A DNA stretch of 64,000 nt from Macrotrachela quadricornifera. Taxonomy: Eukaryota; Rotifera; Eurotatoria; Philodinida; Philodinidae. Position 1 is the first letter of the stretch; every line of letters begins with the position of its first letter. Shown piece after piece: positions 57,101 to 64,000 of the stretch. The DNA lies in contig JAJEKB010020897.1 in NCBI GenBank assembly GCA_022393335.1, positions 122,501 to 186,500 on the forward strand. Direction: 5' to 3'. Made by a program: the position numbers and the translations under genes. The notes beneath the pieces are model-generated. The model had not been told where the DNA came from. It saw nothing but the letters and a program-made list of their open reading frames with translations, and did not search any database.

Positions 57101-57779
57101 TTTGTTATTAGTTTCTCTAAGAACATGTTTTTTTTACCTTTGACCTAGCGCAAACGAATAAACGCATTTCACTTTTTTCCATATCACTCTCCCTTCAGTC
57201 GACGAAATAGTAAATTTATAAACTTTTGAAACTTAATCACACTAATTCATTGCTCGCCCTTCAAAGTGCTTTGGTCAAATTTTATAAAAAAAATCATTTT
57301 TTTCCGTAAAAAAATTTTTTGTTACGAGATCATAAGAAACCAATGATACCATTCGATTCCTCGACCCCAAAAACCTTTGGAAACATTTTTAGTGGCTATC
57401 ACATTCTAGTATCATCGATATAATCGTTGTTGATTTCTGATTGGTTAGGATAGACAAACAGAGAAACCTTATGGAATTTTATGGCCGTATAACCCTTTCT
57501 TTCGGAAAAGGGAAAAAAACTAAAATATGATTCAAATCCCTCAATTTTGATTATCTTTGATCAAACTTTATAATTTTTTTTTTATAAAAAAAAATGTTCC
57601 TTGGTCGAGTTCTACTAAAAAGAATTTTTTTTTCGACATTATTATTCGACCAATAAGTGAAATAATATATCATTTGATAAGTTCATTGTATGAGTTATTT
57701 TGTACACAATCATATAGTTGCTCGAAATCTAAAATACAATATAAGAATGTATTGCATGAATTTTTCGTTCTTTCATCAA
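57101..57779. other. No gene seen
   Basis: AT-rich with long T runs. The plus-strand frame at 57557-57802 has no motif. Confidence 0.4.
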
Positions 57780-59820
57780 TCAATGATAGGAACAATTTAT
57801 AATACAAGAAAATTCTGCCAACTGATTAAATGGTATGACACTAAGTCGCAACCGAATTGATTGTTGACATTGATTAACAAACGAACGAAGTTCTGTTTTG
57901 TACAATTTCGATAGGAAAACAAATACTACGAAACAGAGCATGGGTGGAATGAATGAAACAAAATATCCCATGAGATATAACCATGAATCATTGGTCGATT
58001 TCATACAAACTGAAACAAAAGAAATAATCAAACGTGGTAAAGCAAGAAGAACTAAAAGTATGGGAGCAATTAATAAATGACGATGAAGTTGCAATTGTTT
58101 GTATAATGTTTGGTAATAAGATTGTTGACTTTCAAGACGTCTTCGTCGTTGTGTGGTTATGGTAATGATCGTAATAGCTGAAATTATATTAATAATAAAT
58201 GGAACAAAAAAATGAAATATATGAATGATTGTGTCAAAAGTCTGAAGACTACTAGAATAGGTAACAATACACCAAATACGATTTTCATCATTATCATACA
58301 ATAGACGTCAATAAGTAGAATCATGAATAATTGTACCCAATAGTCAAAAGACTAAAAGCAATAATAATATATTTAGCTATTTTTTACTTTTCTTTTTACT
58401 AAATTTAGTTTCTTTTATTGTATTAATTGCTCGTTCTGCAGCTACACATGCACTCAACCATCCATTCATATTCAAACAGATTCGTAATAAGAAATCCATC
58501 GAATGACATTGAAAATTAAGAAATGTATGATTTGTAACATATTTCATTTGTGCAATAATAAGTATCTGAAATTTTAATGTCAAAATAACTGTTGTAAGTA
58601 CAGTATTAATTGATAATCCTAATAGATATAAACCACATCCAACTGTTTGTGTTTTATTTTTCGTAAATACAATCAATGATAGAATACCATTAATAAGACC
58701 TACTATGATTAGGATGATTGAAAAAGCTACACTAACTTGTACAATACGAGATTGATTTTTCATATTAATATGTGGTTGAATATGATAACCTAAAATAGCA
58801 TCAAGTGAAAGACTAAATAATTTCGAACTAAATTGACATCGTGTTCCATAAAAACATTTTGGACAAATATATATTGATGTTTGTGGACAAGTAGGTGTAT
58901 CTTGCAGACATTGTGCTTCATTTTCACAATTAGTTTGACCAAAACAATCATGTTTTATTGAAGGATTACATTCAAAACAGTTAGCTATACGTTGATAACC
59001 AAAATCATTACATAAACAAAAATGTGTATCATCATAGAAACAAGATAATAATGGTGAATATTTTTTGGCATGGTAAATGATAATACTTAACACGACGAAG
59101 GAGATGTAAATTAACAATAGTTTGATTTAATACTTCACTTATATGTTTACAACGATCTGATGGGTTAACTGTTGTTGAAATAATTGATGATTGATTATAG
59201 TTTTTTTGAATAGTAATTAAATAATAATTGTTATCAAATAATTCAATAAAAGCAATATGAAATAGATGTAACCATTGAATAATGACTGAATTTTGATATA
59301 TTGGAATAGTTTTATAAGCAGAACCATTTACTAGTGGACCATTATCAATTATTCGAATGAAATGAACTAATATTGATTGTGGTAAAATGATACAATAAGT
59401 TTACTATTAACATTTTCACATCGATTTTCACTAAAACCTTTTGGACAGATACATATAAATTTCTTATCAGATATCCAGGGACGTAGCCAGGGGGGGGGGG
59501 GGATTGATCCCCCCTGAATTTTTGTTTTTTTGTTATGAAATCTGATAATTTCAAGCTTTGAACGCATTTACAGATAGTTGCAACTAATAATTCTCTCATT
59601 TCTGTCAATATTCATGCTATTTCATCAGTTTTTCATTATACAATAAAAAAATTGTCTGTGAACAGAAAATGAGTTCGTTTCATTTTTCATCATACGGAAA
59701 GAAAGATAGTTGAAAACATCTTTCTTGGGCAAAAAAACCCCGATCCCCCCTGAAAAAAATCCTGGCTACGTGCCTGCAATCAGCTTACCCAGCTGGACGT
59801 GTTATGTCACTTCAACGTTC
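57780..59820 (-). pseudogene. EGF-domain plus seven-transmembrane (GPCR-like) receptor, multiply broken
   Basis: Order on the minus strand: an EGF-like end (CICPKGFSENRCEN near 59450-59400); an ectodomain block (LPQSILVHFIRIIDNGPLVN, then NPSDRCKHISEVLNQTIVNL); then, in another frame, a cysteine-rich region (FCLCNDFGYQRIANCFECNP; CFGQTNCENEAQCLQ; CPKCFYGTRCQF); TM segments from VAFSIILIIVGLINGILSLI to CVAAERAI; and, after further breaks, TM5-7 (IFHFFVPFIINIISAI; HLLIAPILLVLLALPRLI; MGYFVSFIPPMLCFVVFVF). Breaks: a frame change near 59385, an extra A in an A-run near 59065, a missing A near 58380, another shift near 58340, an in-frame TGA just upstream of LLYDNDENRIWC, and a MITE inside the EGF region. 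From memory, EGF/7TM receptors of this kind form large families in bdelloid rotifers. The lesions make function very unlikely. Confidence 0.75.
59476..59776. mobile_element. MITE, 301 bp, CAGGNACGTAGCCAGG ends, inside the receptor relic
   Basis: The left end is CAGGGACGTAGCCAGG followed by 13 G and GATTGATCCCCCCTGAA. The right end, inverted, is CAGGCACGTAGCCAGGATTT followed by TTTCAGGGGGGATCGGGG. The inverted ends are about 16 bp plus a conserved GGGGGGATC subterminal block. There is no coding capacity. These ends are of a kind common in animal hAT-like MITEs (memory). A clear target duplication was not found. Confidence 0.75.
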
Positions 59821-61269
59821 AATATCTTCATTTCTTACTTAAATGTAAACTTTTATTTGAACTTTGTACAAATAATAATCATATAAAAAAGAGAAAGAGA
59901 TAAGAATCTTGGTTAGATTGGTTTTAATCACAAAAAAGAATCTTCTCGATTCAAACTCTAAACTTCACCTAATACATTATAATCATTAACAATTAATCAC
60001 TGTAATGAAGAGACATCTGTTGCAACTAATCAATTAAATACAGAATTTATTTATTTATTTTTTCAATAATTCTAAATTAAATTAAAAATTTCGTTTATTT
60101 AAATGACAAAAAACCAATTTCAGTTAAGTTTGAACACATTAACCTTCCTAGTTGGTATGATCGATAGACACTACATATTAATGGATCAAACTAATGATTA
60201 TGGTTAAAGTGAACAAATAATAATTAGTAAATTCATAATAAAAATTTAATTGACGTAAGTTTATACTAATTACAAGAATAGTTTTTGAAAAAAGATTCTT
60301 TTATGAACATTAACATTAACATAAATTCTATTCTATTATTTTTTACTAATTGTTTTCTTTTATGAAAATATAGACAATAAATGGTAAAATATCAATGTCT
60401 ATAACAGATACTATCTTTGGTTAAGACATAATGCCTTTAATACCATATTGTACTATTCGACCTTGAGATCTATATTTATCGTTTGTTGTTCTGTTGATAT
60501 GCGTAGAAAGAAAAGTCAATATAAAAAAAGCGTAATTTAGACTAAAAAAAACTCCTGTTAATAAACGAAAGATATACAGTGTTTGATTAAATATTTATCG
60601 TGAAAATATAAAAAGAAGAAATTATTTGGATGTTCGAGATTAGTTTTTGAAAAAAGTAAAAGCTGACGTTTTATTCTTGAAGTTAGAATAGAATAGTTTT
60701 CAAATTGTTGATAAATATTAATACCTTCTTTGAAGTTTTATTTAATATAATTCAGCTTATAATAAATTTCATTCACGATCATACCATTCGAAATAGATAT
60801 TTATATTCTATTGTTCATAGTCACGTATTACAATATTATTAATAAAAAAAGAAAAGGAAAAGTTCAATGAGAATAATAAACAAAATTAAAGTTGATAATC
60901 TAGTTCTGTATATCAATCTATAAAGGATATTTTGTGTTTCGGAAGTTTTTAGACTTTTAATCTAAAAAGATTCTATTTATGTTTGAATAAAATTTTATTG
61001 AAAATTCATGTCTTCAAAATCACGGTTTTACTGATGAAAAAGATTTGATGTTCTACTTTTGAATACTACTAATATATTAGTAACTATCGGTTATTTTTAT
61101 CTATTTACATATTGCACGTAGTAACCTTGACATATGTGAGTGGATTTTTTTCTGTTCTTCGTGTATCGATAGTAATGGTTTTGAGCTAGAAAAAAAGAAA
61201 GAAAAGTATGAATTGCTTGATTACATTACTATTATATATATATATTAAATTACAAAAAAGAAAAGAAAA
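59821..61269. other. No gene; AT-rich
   Basis: Very AT-rich intergenic sequence between the receptor relic and the downstream end of the kinase gene. No repeat, exon or RNA was recognised. No canonical AATAAA was seen on the minus strand close to the kinase stop codon. Confidence 0.5.
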
Positions 61270-62352
61270 TTATTTTAATTCATCTTTAATTTGTTGAACA
61301 AGTTTATTTGCTTTATCTCTTGCTTCAAATAATTTTTCTTTAATAATTGGATGTTCAGGATTTGCTACACCAGTAAGATACCATGGAAGAATTGCTTGAA
61401 GAAAATCATAAAGTTTTTGTAAAAGTGAAAAATTAGGTATTGTTCTTGGAGTTGGAATTGAATGTTTTTCAAGTTGTTCATAAAGATAAATTTTTAATTT
61501 ATCATTATAAACAACTGGTTTATATGAACGAAAATATTCTTCACATATTGGATATGAACCAGACCATTCCCAATCAATAATACCTTGGATTTTATTTTGT
61601 TTATCTACAGTTAAATTTTGAAGACCAAGATCATTATGTGTAAATACATTAGGAAGATCATTAAATTGAGGAAGTGTTAATTTTTTAAATTCATTTATTG
61701 ATTTCATAATATCATCACGAACTGGATCAAAAATTTTTTCTTTATTTAATATATCAATTTTTTGTTTTAATTGATCATAAAAATATTCATTATAATTATT
61801 CCATGGACCTAATAAATCATTATTTGGACCAATTTGTCCATCACTTTTATAATTACCAATTTTATTTGAATGTGGAATTTTTTTATATAATTCATTAACA
61901 TATTCAACAAGGTCATTAATAATTAATTTTTGTTTATCAATTGATAATTTTGTCCAAATATCATCATCTTCATTTGATGTTCGAAGTGGTCTACCTGGTG
62001 TACGTGTCATTAAAATCCATTCTACACCAAATTCATTATTTTTATTTGATGAATATGCAAGAACTTTTGGAATAGGAACTTTTGTATATCTACTAACAAG
62101 TATCATAGCAGCAACTTCAGATTCCGTTTTTATGCTATCTAAAGCATCACCACAAATTTTTAAAACATATTTTTCTTCATCATTCTCACATTCAATAAAA
62201 AAGAGAAGATTATTTAAACCACCCTCAATTGTTTCAAACCAATTAATTTTTTTATTTAAATAACGATTGAACAATTTTTTAGCTTGTTCACGTGTAAATT
62301 CCATTCCTTCAGTTGGACCATGACGTTTTATTTCTTTTGGAGCTGATGACAT
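61270..62352 (-). CDS. Aminoglycoside-phosphotransferase-fold (APH) small-molecule kinase, 360 aa
   Basis: The start is the ATG at 62350-62352 (MSSAPKEIKRHGPTEGMEFT). The frame is open 33 bp further upstream but without ATG. The protein has the APH/choline-kinase fold signature: a glycine-containing N-lobe strand (IEGGLNNLLFFIE), a Lys strand (KYVLKICGD), the hinge WILMTRTPGRPL, the catalytic loop THNDLGLQN (Asp near residue 241, Asn downstream) and the metal-binding IDWEWSG (Asp near 259). The spacing is normal and the gene is intact and intron-free. The wording EFGVEWILMTRTPG and GIIDWEWSG resembles fungal phosphotransferase-family proteins, so horizontal acquisition is possible but unproven. 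The substrate is unknown; the fold does not imply antibiotic resistance. Confidence 0.82.
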   Translation of the reverse strand: MSSAPKEIKRHGPTEGMEFTREQAKKLFNRYLNKKINWFETIEGGLNNLLFFIECENDEEKYVLKICGDALDSIKTESEVAAMILVSRYTKVPIPKVLAYSSNKNNEFGVEWILMTRTPGRPLRTSNEDDDIWTKLSIDKQKLIINDLVEYVNELYKKIPHSNKIGNYKSDGQIGPNNDLLGPWNNYNEYFYDQLKQKIDILNKEKIFDPVRDDIMKSINEFKKLTLPQFNDLPNVFTHNDLGLQNLTVDKQNKIQGIIDWEWSGSYPICEEYFRSYKPVVYNDKLKIYLYEQLEKHSIPTPRTIPNFSLLQKLYDFLQAILPWYLTGVANPEHPIIKEKLFEARDKANKLVQQIKDELK

Positions 62353-63063
62353 TGTAAACGATCGGAGATTATAAAAAAAAAACAATAAATGTACATTTTT
62401 TATCGTTTACATCCTTTTCTTTCTCTTATAATAGAACAAAAGGAAAGAAATTCTATTGGCTTCTATTCAACCATTACTCATTTATCTAAAAACAATTTTA
62501 TACGACATCTGTACCTTTATCTACTCAATCAATAAAATATATCAATGGATAGGTTATTTTCTTGTTTATACTATTTAAAAATTTTTCCAATTAAAAAAAT
62601 CAAGTCTATATTCAAAATAATTTGAGTATCTGTTTACTGAGCAAAACATAGCAAGGTACCCGATATGGATACCTAGAAAATTTTCAATAATTTTACTGAT
62701 AAAGGTACCGCATTGGTTACCGGTAGCTGTATGTTGAATAGACCAGCACTTATATGGGTACTTTCAGAAAAGCTCTAGAGGCTATCCGAGATTTATCGCG
62801 TTCTGTGTATCAACTATTCATTCGCTACTTTTTTTTTGCACTTACACATATATATATAAACAACTCAACAAAGTATACGAAAGTAAGATTTTTTCATATT
62901 AATTTTTTCTAGATTATTTCTTGACTATTTACTAATCAAGAACATGACGATCTTGATCATAAATTGAGAGAAGACTGCCATGAAGTAGTCTGATGGAGAT
63001 TTGACTAACTCAGATCAGATCACGTGCCAAAATTTGATCTGCTTCAACTTTCACAATTAGAAA
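62353..63063. other. Upstream region of the kinase gene; no other gene
   Basis: AT-rich. Short GGTACC..ATGGATACC / GGTACCG..GGTTACCGG words near 62655-62725 form imperfect palindromes of no clear meaning. Confidence 0.35.
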
Positions 63064-63250
63064 TCTATATATATAAAGAAGAAAGTTTGTCTGTCTGTTC
63101 GCTTATAACTCAGTCCCGGTAAAACTAACGTCACCAAATTTTCCACAATACTTCCCTAGCTCCAGAGGAAGGTCATAGGACGGTTTTCGACTTGAAAATT
63201 TCATCTGAAAGGGGTGTTTGCCCCTTCTTTTGTTGGATTACTACAGTAAG
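63064..63250 (+). mobile_element. Helitron 5'-end-like sequence, copy 1
   Basis: Begins TCTATATATATAAAGAAGAA after an A (63063), followed by GTTTGTCTGTCTGTTCGC, TTATAACTC, a CACCAAATTTTCC block and CCAGAGGAAGGTCATAGGAC. A TC start, TATATATAAA and a 'TATAACTC..ACC.AATTT' block are typical of animal Helitron 5' ends (memory). No 3' CTRR hairpin or Rep/helicase frame was found. Confidence 0.4.
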
Positions 63251-63465
63251 TAACTTTTCTAAAGAGTCTGTGTGTGTGATTGTTTCTCAGTAACTTGAGA
63301 ACAAAAGTAGATAATAATCTGCATTTTTTGCCTTTGAACGTAAGAGGTTTCAGGATACTCGAAAAAAGCAAATAGAATTTATAAGATGAATGGGTGACCA
63401 TAGAAGTGGTAATACCCATCGAATGTAGAAAATAACAAGTGGGATAAGATTCCATTACTCATAGC
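63251..63465. other. No gene seen
   Basis: Spacer between the two Helitron-like sequences. TGATTGTTTCTCAGTAACTTGAG near 63278 may belong to the same repeat. Confidence 0.3.
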
Positions 63466-63650
63466 TCATAAGCTGTATATATAAAGAAGAAGGCTGTATC
63501 GGTCCGTCGGTTCTTTTTGCATTTGGACGCCGTACGGGTTAGCGGCGCCAAGTGTTTCATGGTATACCTTGAGTCCAGACGAAGGTTGAAAGGGAGTAGG
63601 GTAGCTAGGAGAGGGACTGAATGAAATTTCATACAGGTTATGATATATTG
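63466..63650 (+). mobile_element. Helitron 5'-end-like sequence, copy 2 (diverged)
   Basis: GTATATATAAAGAAGAAGGC, then TCGGTCCGTCGGTTC, GGTATACCTTGAGTCCAGAC and GAAGGTTGAAAGGGAG parallel copy 1 in order. It is more GC-rich and more diverged. Confidence 0.35.
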
Positions 63651-64000
63651 CAATTTTCACCAATCTTTCAAAGATTTTAGAGTATTTGCTACTATTGATA
63701 AATTATCCACCTCTTAGTGTCACCTTTGTCCAGCGGGTGTTCGTATTGTATGACAGTTGGCATGAATAAAAAAAGGCACTCACATTCCCACAGTATTTGC
63801 TGAATTCTCCGATTTACGCATGAATGCAAGTGTATGCACGACGGGACATGTAGTCATATATAAAAAATCTAAAGCACGCCCTCTATATACTTTCTGTTGT
63901 TTTCTGATATCGTAAGTTTTCAGGATGTAGATTTCCCGAGCAATCCCGGATATTACTGCTGGTATTAAATAAAATAAAATCACAAAACTTTCGTCAATTT
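63651..64000. other. No gene seen at right edge
   Basis: No supported feature. Short minus-strand open frames here lack motifs. Confidence 0.4.

Noticed and set aside
62353..62385. Eleven-residue N-terminal extension of the APH-fold kinase
   Set aside because: The upstream codon is TTG, not ATG. The ATG at 62352 gives a normal family start.

Overview
This is an AT-rich animal (metazoan) nuclear window. The protein-coding genes use short introns of about 45-90 bp with GT..AG ends. The gene families (F-box proteins, an F-box/leucine-rich-repeat gene built from 28-residue LRR exons, an NHL beta-propeller, an EGF/7TM receptor relic, a double BTB/T1 protein, and a DEAH helicase fused to an RBR ubiquitin ligase) together with heavy but mostly decayed transposon content point to a bdelloid rotifer such as Rotaria or Adineta. 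That assignment rests on remembered family character and not on a search. There is no bacterial operon structure, no rRNA and no CRISPR array.

Layout. 1-25 kb is almost gene-free. It holds a gene remnant at the left edge, a 57-bp minisatellite (2.1-2.8 kb), several fold-back elements (4.56, 6.15, 6.85 and 22.9 kb), a divergent ~170-bp tandem array split by a hAT-type element with a perfect 8-bp target duplication (8.2-9.9 kb), and a 1.6-kb array of ~176-bp palindromic monomers (11.7-13.3 kb). It also holds one small predicted secreted-peptide gene with a TATA box, a tRNA-like sequence, a ~1.5-kb inverted-repeat element (15.1-16.6 kb), a small three-exon gene of unknown family, and a piggyBac-type element with TTAA target duplication (18.9-19.85 kb). 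25.2-31.5 kb is one ten-exon gene predicted to encode a ~1917-residue protein: CCCH-like fingers, DEAH helicase, RNA-binding modules, KH-like domain, RING1-IBR-RING2.

33.9-36.5 kb is an F-box/LRR gene with seven tandemly duplicated 84-bp LRR exons. 37.0-40.2 kb is a dead non-LTR retrotransposon with a mariner (DD34D) inserted into it. 40.6-42.4 kb is a single-exon F-box gene. 42.4-47.7 kb is gene-poor with old dispersed repeats. 47.8-48.6 kb is a double-BTB gene. 49.6-54.5 kb is a degenerate minisatellite interrupted by a ~3.6-kb element with ~200-bp inverted ends that contains a dead CENP-B/pogo-like transposase and small MITEs. 55.0-56.0 kb is an NHL-repeat gene. 57.8-59.8 kb is a broken EGF/7TM receptor gene carrying a MITE. 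61.3-62.35 kb is an aminoglycoside-phosphotransferase-fold kinase gene. The right end holds two Helitron-5'-end-like sequences.

The genes do not form a pathway. The recurring themes are ubiquitin-ligase adaptor or ligase proteins (two F-box genes, one RBR helicase and possibly the BTB gene) and dense non-autonomous DNA transposons. All coordinates and exon joins were read by eye, with no similarity search or RNA evidence.
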